Position numbers and translations under genes: made by a program
In this document: in pieces, positions 16,897-25,050 of the stretch
Layout of the letters: each line of letters starts with the position of its first letter
Numbering within the stretch: the first letter of the stretch is position 1
Notes under the pieces: model-generated
The model's input: only the letters and a program-made list of their open reading frames with translations
Database searches by the model: none
What the model was told of the DNA's origin: nothing
Origin: Chitinophagaceae bacterium
Lineage (GTDB): Bacteria > Bacteroidota > Bacteroidia > Chitinophagales > Chitinophagaceae
Reading direction: 5' to 3'
Assembly: GCA_016787065.1 (NCBI GenBank)
Contig: JAEUVD010000050.1
Coordinates: forward strand, 1-64,000
DNA length: 64,000 nt

Positions 16897-18528
16897 TTAT
16901 TTTTCTAATAAAAACGGATAACGATAATCGGTAGGCGGATTAAAGGTTTCTTTAATCGTGCGTGCACTTAACCAACGATACAAGTTGAGCATTGAACCTG
17001 CTTTATCATTTGTTCCGCTAGCCCGAGCACCACCAAAAGGTTGTTGTCCAACTACCGCACCGGTAGGTTTATCATTGATATAAAAATTGCCCGCGCTATG
17101 TGTAAGTTTTTTCATGGCTTTGTCGAGGGCATAACGGTCTTGACTGAACACCGCACCTGTTAACGCATAGTCTGATGTATTATTCACTACATCGCAAGTT
17201 TTATCAAAATCTTTAGCAGGGTAAGTGTAAATGGTTAAAACGGGTCCGAAGATTTCTTCACACATGGTTTTGTAATAGGGGTCCGATGTTTCTATGATAG
17301 TTGGTTCAATAAACCAGCCTTTCGAGGCATCACATTTTCCACCAACCAATATTTTACAACTCTTGTCTTTTTTCGCACCATCTATATATTGTTTGATACT
17401 GTTAAACGATTTCTCATCTATAACCGCATTTACAAAATTAGAGAAGTCTTCCGTGCTTCCCATCTTCATACTTTTTACTTCAGCTACCAGTTTTTTCTTT
17501 ACTTCGGCTGCAATATTATCGGGCAAATAAGCTCGTGATGCAGCACTACATTTTTGTCCTTGAAACTCAAACGCTCCACGTGCTAAGGCTGCAACCAACG
17601 CATCTACATCAGCGGTAGGATGGGCCAAAACAAAATCTTTTCCTCCGGTTTCGCCAACGATGCGAGGGTAACTTCGGTATTTGGCAATATTCTCGCCTAT
17701 GGTTTTCCACATGCCTTGAAACACACCCGTACTTCCGGTGAAATGAACACCAGCAAAATCACGATGGTTAAAACAAATATCACCAACAACAGGGCCACTG
17801 GTATAAACTAAATTAATAACCCCGGCAGGTAATCCTGCTTCCATTAAAATTTTCATGAATAAACTGGCTGAATAAATTTGTGTATTCGCCGGTTTCCAAA
17901 CAACAACATTACCGCACATCGCTGCTGAGGTAGGTAAATTGCCACCGATTGCTGTAAAGTTGAAAGGTGTTACAGCTAATACGAAACCTTCCAGCGCGCG
18001 GTACTCAACGCGGTTGTGCATACCGGCACCGCTAATAGGTTGTTGTTGATATATTTCATTTAAAAAGTGCACATTGAATCGTAAAAAATCAATCAGCTCA
18101 CAGGTACTATCTATTTCTGCTTGAAATGGATTTTTACTTTGACCAAGCATAGTAGCCGCTAACATCTCAAAACGGTATTTGGTAGCTAACAAATCTGCAG
18201 CTTTCAAGAAAATGGAAGCACGTTGCATCCATGGCATGTGTTCCCAATCTTTTTTTGCTTTAAGTGCGGCATCAATAGCTTTTTTAACATGACTTGCATC
18301 GCCTTGATGAAAATGACCTAAAATATGTTTGGTTTCATGTGGAGGACGAATTTCAGCTTTCTTACCTGTTCTGATTTCTTCGCCACCGATATACATGGGT
18401 ATATCCGCTTTGGTTTTTTTTGCTTTGGCTAATGCGGCTTTCAAACCGGCTTTCTCTTTTGAACCGGGCGCAAATTGCAGAACCGTTTCATTGATAGGTT
18501 GAGGTAATGCGAATATTCCGTTACTCAT
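16897..18528 (-). CDS. pruA: 1-pyrroline-5-carboxylate dehydrogenase
   Basis: 543 residues, the size of the ALDH4A1 type. It oxidises glutamate semialdehyde/P5C to glutamate with NAD+, the second step of proline degradation. The catalytic Cys327 lies in EFQGQKCSAASRAY and the general base Glu293 in GETGGKD. The cofactor and substrate segments VTPFNFTAIGGNLP, WKPANTQIYS and HFTGSTGVF are all conserved. The proline dehydrogenase gene is not adjacent. The upstream -7 element TACATTTG supports the ATG at 18528. Confidence 0.94.
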   Translation of the reverse strand: MSNGIFALPQPINETVLQFAPGSKEKAGLKAALAKAKKTKADIPMYIGGEEIRTGKKAEIRPPHETKHILGHFHQGDASHVKKAIDAALKAKKDWEHMPWMQRASIFLKAADLLATKYRFEMLAATMLGQSKNPFQAEIDSTCELIDFLRFNVHFLNEIYQQQPISGAGMHNRVEYRALEGFVLAVTPFNFTAIGGNLPTSAAMCGNVVVWKPANTQIYSASLFMKILMEAGLPAGVINLVYTSGPVVGDICFNHRDFAGVHFTGSTGVFQGMWKTIGENIAKYRSYPRIVGETGGKDFVLAHPTADVDALVAALARGAFEFQGQKCSAASRAYLPDNIAAEVKKKLVAEVKSMKMGSTEDFSNFVNAVIDEKSFNSIKQYIDGAKKDKSCKILVGGKCDASKGWFIEPTIIETSDPYYKTMCEEIFGPVLTIYTYPAKDFDKTCDVVNNTSDYALTGAVFSQDRYALDKAMKKLTHSAGNFYINDKPTGAVVGQQPFGGARASGTNDKAGSMLNLYRWLSARTIKETFNPPTDYRYPFLLEK

Positions 18529-18544
18529 GATGAAAAAATTTTCG

Positions 18545-18552
18545 CAAATGTA
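18545..18552 (-). promoter_or_regulatory. -7 promoter element of the P5C dehydrogenase gene
   Basis: On the minus strand TACATTTG (then CG) matches TAnnTTTG exactly and lies 16 nt upstream of the ATG. Confidence 0.55.
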
Positions 18553-18837
18553 ATTCGGAAATTCCGGAAGTTAAGGTACTTCAGTAACCTTTACTTGTAC
18601 CTTTTTTGCAAATGTTGCGGCGTTATTTAAAACATAAATTCGGTTTATATTCTAGTGATTCCAAAGGATTTTTTGATGGAGCAAATTTTTGGTAACAGTA
18701 AAAAGTATATGGGATGCTTTAAAAGAAGATGGGCACCGTGTAAACTTCCCTTTTTACAGAGTAGTGCTTTGAAGAAAAAATGGACTCGCTTCGTATCACA
18801 TCGAAGGTTTAAATGCGATTAAATTTTATAGAAACGA
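18553..18837. other. Intergenic stretch with possible decayed coding sequence
   Basis: No intact gene. On the plus strand two short stretches in different frames look protein-like: SIWDALKEDGHRVNFPF (about 18706-18756) and YHIEGLNAIKFYRNDY (about 18794-18841). The second overlaps the 3' end of the next TonB receptor gene. They may be remains of one frameshifted gene, but each is too short to name a family. I treat this as weak. Confidence 0.2.
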
Positions 18838-21210
18838 CTATTGAAATTTGAAATTATACGTGATGCTCGGAATGATTGGAAAAACTGAAACTTGTTTTAC
18901 ACCTAACTTCACACCATTTGTTGAATTCAAACCGCCTTCCATATCTAAGTAAACAAAATAGGGGTTCTGTCTGCTGTACACGTTGTAAATAGAAAAAGTC
19001 CAACTTCCTTTCCATTTCTTTTTACTGTCTGGTTTTGGTGTATAAATCGCACCGAAATCTAAACGATGATAAGGTGGCAGCGAATAGTTATTGAGTCTAT
19101 CATAATTCTGATACGGCGAATTATTAATTACATATAAACTCGTTGGAATAGAAATGCGATTTCCGGATCCAAATACGAAAACTCCGCTAACGGTCCATTT
19201 CTTATTCAACTCATAAGTAGATGTAATTGAAATATTATGCCGTTGATCAAATTTTGAAAGAAAGCGTTCTCCTTGATTTAAGTCGTTAAAGTAACGATAG
19301 GTCCAACTTAACGTATAACCCAACCAGCCTGTCCAACGTCCTTTTGTTTTATTAAAGAAGAATTCCGCGCCATAGGCATAACCTCTTCCAAAAACAAAAT
19401 CATAATCAATGTCACGCAGATTATCCGGTGTATAACCTTCACGATATTCTAATAAATTACGCATATCCTTATAATACACTTCAATAGATGTTTCTAATTT
19501 ATTATCTAAGAAATTTTTGAATATGCCAGCACTATATTGCCAAGCTCTTTGAGGGCGAACGAAATAGGAACTCGGGCTCCAAATATCGGTTGGCAGCGTA
19601 GAGCCATTGTTAGTTACTAAATTTAAGTACTGAAATGTTTTGGCAATAGATGCCTTCACCGAAGTAACCGGATTGATTGTATAACGAATATTGAAACGAG
19701 GTTCCAAACCACCGTAAGCCTTGGCAATTTCGCCGGCACGGTAGCTTACACTATCTACTTTTTTATCTTGTGCGTCAAAGGTGTATCGTGTATACGGACC
19801 AATTTGCAAAAATGCGGAATAACGAAGCCCCGCATTAATTTTAATTCGACTTCCCAAATCAAATTCATCCAAAACATAAATACCCATTTCGTGCGCATAT
19901 TTTCTGAAGCTTTGATCGGGAGCTAATTCAACCGAATCTACTTTGCCACTAACCGTACTTGGGGTAAAGGTGTGATATGTGTACTGAGCGCCGAATTTTA
20001 GATTATGATTAAAGCGGGTATAATAGTCGATGTCGTTTTTTAATGTCCAATCCTTAATACCCGAATAAAGTTTAACATCAATATTCTGTTGGTTACCATG
20101 AAAAGTAAAGTTGTAATCATTATACATAGCGGTTGTATTCATGAAAAGTTTGTTGTTAAATTCATGATTCCATCGAAGGGTAGCGGTAGAATTTCCCCAA
20201 GGTACATCTACTTTAAAGGTTCGTTCTTTACTTCTGAATTTGAACACATCTTTTCCGAAATAGCCACTGAGGTATAAACGGTTATTTTTATTAACAATAT
20301 AATTGACTTTCGAATTAAGATCATAGAAATAATAGCCGGAACCGGCTGCACTACTACTTTTATTGACGAAGGGTTTTATTAAGGCGTCCACGTATGTTCT
20401 TCTAGCACTGACCATAAACGAGGCTTTGTTTTTAAGAATAGGTCCTTGAATTGATAAGCGTGAGGCTATTAAACCGATACCACCATCAACTTGAAATTTC
20501 TTGTTATTACCTTCTTTCATACTAACATCAACTACCGACGATAATCGTCCACCGTAGTTAGCCGGCATACCCCCTTTAATAAGATTTACATTTTTAATGG
20601 CGTCACCGTTAAAAACAGAGAAGAAACCAAATAGGTGTCCAGTGTTGTAAACCACCGCATCATCTAAAAGAATTAAATTCTGATCGGGGCCGCCACCACG
20701 AACATAAAAGCCACTCATACCTTCACCAGCCGAACTTACTCCGGGTAGTAGTTGAAGGGCTTTTAGAACATCCACTTCACCCATTATAACCGGTAGTTTT
20801 TTTACATTCTCCATAGACAGCTGGTGCATGCCCATTTCGGTTCCTTTCACATTTTCATCTCGGCGCGCATTGGCTTTTACAACCACTTCCTTTGCTACTT
20901 GTGATTTAGGAATTAATTCTATCGTAAGTTTAATATCGGCTTTTAAATCGAGTTCTTTGGCATAGGTTTCATAGCCAAGGTAAGTGACCTTCAAGGTGTA
21001 TTTACCGGTTGGAGCAGATAACGAGAAAAAACCATAGGCGTTCGTATTCAAACCTTTTTTTAGTTCAGGTATACTCACTGTAGCAGCCGGAAGATTTTCT
21101 CCACTATTCTGATCCTTCACATAGCCACTAATAGTGTATTTCGTTTGAGAATAAACAATAGAAGGGAAAAGCAAAAGAACTAAATAAACAATTCGTTGAA
21201 AGTGCATCAT
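18838..21210 (-). CDS. TonB-dependent outer-membrane receptor
   Basis: 790 residues. Signal peptide 1-22, then a carboxypeptidase-regulatory-like (CarboxypepD_reg) domain (about 24-108, with SGYVKDQNSGENLPAATVSI). The plug is at about 125-235 (VLKALQLLPGVSSAGEGMSGFYVRGG and NLILLDDAVVYN within it) and a 22-strand barrel fills the rest, ending in the aromatic YNFKFQ. A receptor for a nutrient taken up with TonB-ExbBD energy; the ligand is unknown. It stands alone, with no SusD partner next to it, which argues against a glycan utilisation locus. Confidence 0.9.
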   Translation of the reverse strand: MMHFQRIVYLVLLLFPSIVYSQTKYTISGYVKDQNSGENLPAATVSIPELKKGLNTNAYGFFSLSAPTGKYTLKVTYLGYETYAKELDLKADIKLTIELIPKSQVAKEVVVKANARRDENVKGTEMGMHQLSMENVKKLPVIMGEVDVLKALQLLPGVSSAGEGMSGFYVRGGGPDQNLILLDDAVVYNTGHLFGFFSVFNGDAIKNVNLIKGGMPANYGGRLSSVVDVSMKEGNNKKFQVDGGIGLIASRLSIQGPILKNKASFMVSARRTYVDALIKPFVNKSSSAAGSGYYFYDLNSKVNYIVNKNNRLYLSGYFGKDVFKFRSKERTFKVDVPWGNSTATLRWNHEFNNKLFMNTTAMYNDYNFTFHGNQQNIDVKLYSGIKDWTLKNDIDYYTRFNHNLKFGAQYTYHTFTPSTVSGKVDSVELAPDQSFRKYAHEMGIYVLDEFDLGSRIKINAGLRYSAFLQIGPYTRYTFDAQDKKVDSVSYRAGEIAKAYGGLEPRFNIRYTINPVTSVKASIAKTFQYLNLVTNNGSTLPTDIWSPSSYFVRPQRAWQYSAGIFKNFLDNKLETSIEVYYKDMRNLLEYREGYTPDNLRDIDYDFVFGRGYAYGAEFFFNKTKGRWTGWLGYTLSWTYRYFNDLNQGERFLSKFDQRHNISITSTYELNKKWTVSGVFVFGSGNRISIPTSLYVINNSPYQNYDRLNNYSLPPYHRLDFGAIYTPKPDSKKKWKGSWTFSIYNVYSRQNPYFVYLDMEGGLNSTNGVKLGVKQVSVFPIIPSITYNFKFQ

Positions 21211-21221
21211 AAATATTCCGG

Positions 21222-21229
21222 CAAATATA
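21222..21229 (-). promoter_or_regulatory. -7 promoter element of the TonB receptor gene
   Basis: On the minus strand TATATTTG fits TAnnTTTG exactly, 11 nt before the ATG at 21210. Confidence 0.5.
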
Positions 21230-21258
21230 GCCCGAATGCCCTTGAGGAAATGAAATTG

Positions 21259-21495
21259 TTAGCCGCGTTTTTTTATGAAGGTTTGCATTAAAATAGACTT
21301 TGAAGAGTAATGAATCAAACGGTACATTCCGGCACTTAAATTTTGAATGAAAAGTAAAGCACGTGAAGATTTTTCTTGATCCTGAAATAGTACTTTCCCA
21401 TTTTCATCCTGAATGATGAACGCATAACGATTGCGGTTAGCCATAACCTTTTCGCTTTTCTTGTCAAATTCTATGCCATGAAGTGTGGCGTCCAT
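21259..21495 (-). CDS. Small protein resembling a T9SS sorting-domain tail
   Basis: 78 residues from the ATG at 21495. The open frame extends to a GTG at 21549, but that part contains the terminator hairpin of the preceding operon, so the shorter form is more likely. The C-terminal half reads like the last strands of a type A Por secretion domain: YAFIIQDENGKVLFQ, then LSAGMYRLIHYSS, then a closing MQTFIKK. No signal peptide or cargo domain is present, so it may be a remnant of a larger secreted protein or a chance ORF. It shares the frame of the PspC gene upstream, 13 codons after its stop. Confidence 0.35.
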   Translation of the reverse strand: MDATLHGIEFDKKSEKVMANRNRYAFIIQDENGKVLFQDQEKSSRALLFIQNLSAGMYRLIHYSSKSILMQTFIKKRG

Positions 21496-21508
21496 TCCTA
21501 ACAAAGCA

Positions 21509-21537
21509 AAAGCCGGGATATTGCTATCTCCGGCTTT
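21509..21537 (-). terminator. Probable terminator of the padR-pspC operon
   Basis: An 8-bp perfect stem (AAAGCCGG / CCGGCTTT) with a 13-nt loop, followed on the minus strand by a T-rich tail, 24 bp after the PspC-protein stop. Confidence 0.6.
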
Positions 21538-21561
21538 GCGTATACACACTAAAAGAAAAGA

Positions 21562-23562
21562 CTATTTCTTAGATTCTAATTTTCTGTTGGCTTCATCGAG
21601 TTTGCGTTGTGCCTCTTTTTGGGCTCGATCTAATTCTTTTTGAGCATCCTCTATTTGGCGTTGAGCTTCCCGCTTACTATCTTCCAAATTGCGTTTTGCT
21701 TCTTCTAGTTCAACATTAGCATCTTGAATATTTTCATTGATTTCTTCTTGAATTTCCGCTTTCTCTCTGTCTTTCATGCGAATAACATCATCATTCTCAT
21801 CATCTTCATCAATAGTAATATTGAACCCTTTGTGTTTCCCGAAGTGTATCATATCATCATCTTCATCAAAATCGCGACTTGAAACATAGAATCCTCTTTT
21901 ATTTGCATTGAAACGGTATTTAAGTTGCTTTTTTAAATCTTCGGAAATGATAACCGTTTTAGTGGTAGGAACATAAATGGTAACTCGAACATTTTGTCCG
22001 CGATAAGCCCGGTTTTTTGGGAAATGAATGCTATTCGGAAGATAAATGGTGTTGCCTTCAATTCGTGGTTCAAACGAGAAAACCTCTGCATTTTGATTGG
22101 CATCTTCGGCATTTTTACCAAAACTATATCGGCGCACAACCATGTATGCTGAATCTGCACCGGATGCTTTACAACGCAAATCCACTCCTTTGATATCAAT
22201 ATCGGTGGTAGTAACATTTATTACATCGTTGAAATTGCTAGCATCAAAAAATACATTTTGCGAGGTAGTGGTAGTTGGATTGATAGGCTTCACATACAAG
22301 GTGTCGGACGTTGGATTGAGGTTATATGTTTTATCAGACTTCACAAAGGCTTTCATATTATTGATGAGGGATACGGCTACAAACAGACCCGAGAAAATAC
22401 CCACAATCCAAAGTATAAAAAACATGGAGCGTAATACAGGGCTAGGGCGATTAAATCCGGCTAGTTTTCGAATCAACCAAGTTAAAACGGCTAAAATAGG
22501 TAAAGCGAAAATGAGTGTTATAGCCAGCCAACCTAGTGTTTTTAGTAAGGCGGTATGAAGAATTACATTAGCTATATTAAACGTTAGAAAACTTACAAAG
22601 AGGAAACCAAAACAGGTGGGAATGAATACAATAAGGGCTACAATGATTAATAGATACGCGAAATATTTGAAAAAGGAATTGGTGGTCGACTTAGCGTCGC
22701 GGTTTACAGTTTGCATGGATATGGGGTTTTGAATGGTGGAAAGATTAATGGGTTCTCCTTTGAGAAGCATAAAGTCGGTAGAGGATTTTGCAATAGGTGT
22801 AATGATCCATAATACGATGTAGATAACAAACATTAACGAGCCTAATGATGTACCTAAGAAATGAAATTTGAATGGTGAATGCGAAGCGAAGATGTGAATG
22901 AGAAGAGGTACTAAAAATATGCTTCGTATAATCCAAGTTTCAAGGTTAAAGAACTGAGCCAAACCACTGCAAACACCGGCTACAACTTTATCTTTTGAGT
23001 TGCGGAAAAGTTTGTGAGAAATATTATTTTTAGCATATTCCTGCGGAAGCACAACCCATAAAATGATGTAAGTGAGAATACCTAAATTGAAACTAAAGAA
23101 GGATGCCATATTGAATAAAGTAACCAGCACGAAAATGATACGCACGGCAATAGGATCAATAGAGAAGTAATGCGCAAGTCCGCTACAAACACCGGCTATT
23201 ACACGCTCATTTTTAAATTTATTTCGGAAAAGGCGTTTTTTCTCAAAAGGTGCTTGTTTTGTACTTTCCTCATTTGTGGATGAAGTTGAGGTATGTTCAT
23301 CCTGATCGAAATCGGATGGGTTGCCTATGTTTGCCTTCAACTGTTGTATGTCCTCGAGCGTTATAGCAGCAGATCCGGCATTTAATTTTTCCTCTAAAAT
23401 TTCCGCCATACGGTTTTTAAGGTCGGTCATGATTTCATCACCGCTTTCCTCTTTACTGAAATAATTTTTCAGTTCTTCTTCATATTGTTGAAACTCGGTG
23501 TACGCGTTTTCTTCAATACTGATATTTCTGTTCTGGTAATTGATTTGAATGATCTTTTCCAT
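21562..23562 (-). CDS. Double PspC-domain membrane protein with C-terminal coiled coil
   Basis: 666 residues. A soluble N-terminal region (1-108, rich in acidic residues) is followed by two PspC domains in tandem (about 110-176 and 183-258), each with the RVIAGVCSGLA / KVVAGVCSGLA signature and amphipathic/transmembrane helices. Further transmembrane helices lie at about 300-325, 330-358 and 375-400. A periplasmic beta-rich domain follows (about 420-575), then a long charged coiled coil (about 590-666, repeats of KxEAQRxxxDAQKxLD). PspC proteins sense envelope stress. It is co-transcribed 18 bp after a PadR repressor gene, a common Bacteroidota pairing. Confidence 0.85.
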   Translation of the reverse strand: MEKIIQINYQNRNISIEENAYTEFQQYEEELKNYFSKEESGDEIMTDLKNRMAEILEEKLNAGSAAITLEDIQQLKANIGNPSDFDQDEHTSTSSTNEESTKQAPFEKKRLFRNKFKNERVIAGVCSGLAHYFSIDPIAVRIIFVLVTLFNMASFFSFNLGILTYIILWVVLPQEYAKNNISHKLFRNSKDKVVAGVCSGLAQFFNLETWIIRSIFLVPLLIHIFASHSPFKFHFLGTSLGSLMFVIYIVLWIITPIAKSSTDFMLLKGEPINLSTIQNPISMQTVNRDAKSTTNSFFKYFAYLLIIVALIVFIPTCFGFLFVSFLTFNIANVILHTALLKTLGWLAITLIFALPILAVLTWLIRKLAGFNRPSPVLRSMFFILWIVGIFSGLFVAVSLINNMKAFVKSDKTYNLNPTSDTLYVKPINPTTTTSQNVFFDASNFNDVINVTTTDIDIKGVDLRCKASGADSAYMVVRRYSFGKNAEDANQNAEVFSFEPRIEGNTIYLPNSIHFPKNRAYRGQNVRVTIYVPTTKTVIISEDLKKQLKYRFNANKRGFYVSSRDFDEDDDMIHFGKHKGFNITIDEDDENDDVIRMKDREKAEIQEEINENIQDANVELEEAKRNLEDSKREAQRQIEDAQKELDRAQKEAQRKLDEANRKLESKK

Positions 23563-23580
23563 GATATTTCTTTTAAGGTG

Positions 23581-23931
23581 TTAGTTGGATTGGTTTTTTT
23601 GAATGATTTTTTGAACAGCGGAACTGATTTCAGTCCAGGTGGCATCTAATTGATGATAGAATTCTTTTCCTGAATCAGTCATGGTGAAGTATTTTCTCGG
23701 CGGCCCACCCGTACTTTCCACCCAGCGGTAATCTAAGTAGCCTGAATTTTTGAGTCGGGTAAGAAGCGGGTAGAGGGTGCCTTCCAAAATTTGCATGCCG
23801 GCTTCTTTAAGTTCGGCGGCAATATCACTAGGATAAGCTTCACCTCGCCCGATAATACTAAGGATGCAATATTCCAGAAGTCCCTTTTTCATCTGGCTCT
23901 GAATATTGTCGGTATTAATTGCGGTCGACAT
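23581..23931 (-). CDS. PadR-family transcriptional regulator
   Basis: 116 residues. A winged helix-turn-helix with LLEYCILSIIGRGEAYPSDIAAEL (about 18-41), GTLYPLLTRLKNSGYLDYRW (about 55-74) and the PRKYFTMTDSGKEF wing matches PadR. It has the short C-terminal dimerisation helix of PadR subfamily 2. A palindrome (23972-23990) overlaps its own promoter, so it probably autoregulates the padR-pspC operon. Confidence 0.9.
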   Translation of the reverse strand: MSTAINTDNIQSQMKKGLLEYCILSIIGRGEAYPSDIAAELKEAGMQILEGTLYPLLTRLKNSGYLDYRWVESTGGPPRKYFTMTDSGKEFYHQLDATWTEISSAVQKIIQKNQSN

Positions 23932-23951
23932 AGTGAATTGATTTTACAGCA

Positions 23952-23990
23952 CAAATGTAGAGTTTAAATAGTACTATGCAATACATAGTA
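23952..23990 (-). promoter_or_regulatory. padR promoter with overlapping palindromic operator
   Basis: Minus strand: the -7 element TACATTTG is at 23952-23959 and a -33 TTG at 23979-23981, separated by 19 nt, the canonical Bacteroidota spacing. A perfect inverted repeat TACTATG-N5-CATAGTA (23972-23990) has the -33 TTG in its centre, so a bound dimer would block RNA polymerase. The likely ligand protein is PadR itself. Confidence 0.65.
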
Positions 23991-24268
23991 GTGTATTTAA
24001 CAAAATATTTATCAATGACTAGTACTTGATGGAAACCAAATTTTAAGAAATAAGCACCTATACTACTGATAATCAATGACTTTTACTCTTCTTAAACTCG
24101 ATTTGGCTTAGTATTAGACTATAGGAAAGGCTAAGTAGCAATGAAACTGAAATAGCCAAGCAGGGTTTTTTTAACGGTAAGGTTAGATTTGATTCCTTTT
24201 TTAGGCATCCTGAAAGGCGAAACATACCCCATGTTGTTTACACAGATTCTTGATGGGCAGGGTTTGAA
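23991..24268. other. Intergenic region without recognisable gene
   Basis: About 280 bp between the padR promoter and the 3' end of the DtxR-type gene. I see no ORF with coding character, no clear terminator hairpin and no RNA gene. Confidence 0.4.
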
Positions 24269-24928
24269 TTAAATAATTTCAACCCGAATGCGATCGCACA
24301 CTACCTGACTGAGCGTTTCGGAGGTATGCTTTTCGTAGCTCACCACCATGGAGCCATCAAAAGCCTCCACAGCTTTAATGGTTAATACCGAACCTAAGTG
24401 AAGTCCTTTATTATTCAGTAGCTTGAGGAAATCTTCAGAGGTGTTAATTACCGCGGTTAGTTTAACACGGTCCCCTTTTTTACAATCAGAAAGTTTAGCA
24501 TATTCCTTCCAAACCATTTTCCCATGTTTATCAGGAATCGGAGAACCATGTGGATCCAACTTAGGAAACCCAAGTAGTTCATCCATTTTATTAAAGAATT
24601 CGGTAGATTGAATATGCTCAATTTGCTCTGCGATGTCATGTACCTCTTCCCAGCCAAAACCCATTTTTTCAACTAGAAACATTTCAGTTAAACGATGTTT
24701 CCGAACAACCAGCGCAGCTACTTTTTTCCCTTTGTCGGTTAGCTTTAGCGGTTTGTAGGCTTCATACTGCACCAATTTTTTGGAATGCAGTTTTTTCATC
24801 ATGGCGGTAACCGTGGGCATTTTAATCGATAAATGTTTCGATAAATGATTTACGTTAACCTGTCCATTTTCGTTCGATAAAGATAAAATAGCCTTTAAGT
24901 AATTTTCTTCAGTTAAGGAATGTACCAC
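24269..24928 (-). CDS. DtxR/MntR-family metal-dependent repressor
   Basis: 219 residues starting at a GTG (MVHSLTEENYLKAIL). Three DtxR-type domains are visible: winged HTH (1-72; NHLSKHLSIKMPTVTAMMKKL), metal-binding dimerisation domain (73-140) and a FeoA/SH3-like C-terminal domain (about 145-219). Ligand candidates are His78, Glu82, His97, Glu101, Glu104 and His105. Glu101 stands where DtxR has Cys102, as in Mn-sensing MntR, but MntR Asp8 and Glu11 are not kept, so Fe versus Mn preference is open. It is divergent from a TonB receptor gene whose promoter carries a palindrome, and it probably represses that gene when metal is plentiful. Confidence 0.9.
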   Translation of the reverse strand: MVHSLTEENYLKAILSLSNENGQVNVNHLSKHLSIKMPTVTAMMKKLHSKKLVQYEAYKPLKLTDKGKKVAALVVRKHRLTEMFLVEKMGFGWEEVHDIAEQIEHIQSTEFFNKMDELLGFPKLDPHGSPIPDKHGKMVWKEYAKLSDCKKGDRVKLTAVINTSEDFLKLLNNKGLHLGSVLTIKAVEAFDGSMVVSYEKHTSETLSQVVCDRIRVEII

Positions 24929-24980
24929 GAAACGAAGATAAATTCTTCCATAGAATTTTTCTTTTATGAATTAAATTATT

Positions 24981-25010
24981 TTGTTAGATGACACTAACAA
25001 TATACTTTTG
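24981..25010 (+). promoter_or_regulatory. TonB receptor promoter with DtxR-type operator
   Basis: A -33 TTG (24981-24983), a 19-nt spacer and the -7 TACTTTTG (25003-25010) form a complete Bacteroidota promoter. A perfect inverted repeat, TTGTTAG-N6-CTAACAA (24981-25000), starts at the -33 and ends 2 nt before the -7. GTTAG/CTAAC half-sites resemble DtxR-family boxes, and the divergent neighbour encodes a DtxR-type repressor. Confidence 0.7.
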
Positions 25011-25050
25011 TTTTACTAATTCTATTTACCTAACGGAAATATTATCGCTC

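Noticed and set aside
18676..18822. A 49-codon plus-strand ORF in the gap before the TonB receptor
   Set aside because: Arg/Lys/Cys-rich with no recognisable pattern. Other frames of the same stretch look more protein-like, so it is at best a decayed gene.
22097..22558. A 153-codon plus-strand ORF inside the PspC gene
   Set aside because: Antisense shadow of a well-supported coding region; no start context or family pattern.
24988..25050. ATG at 24988 as start of the TonB receptor
   Set aside because: It lies inside the palindrome and upstream of the -7 element, so it would not be transcribed. The signal peptide starts at 25051.
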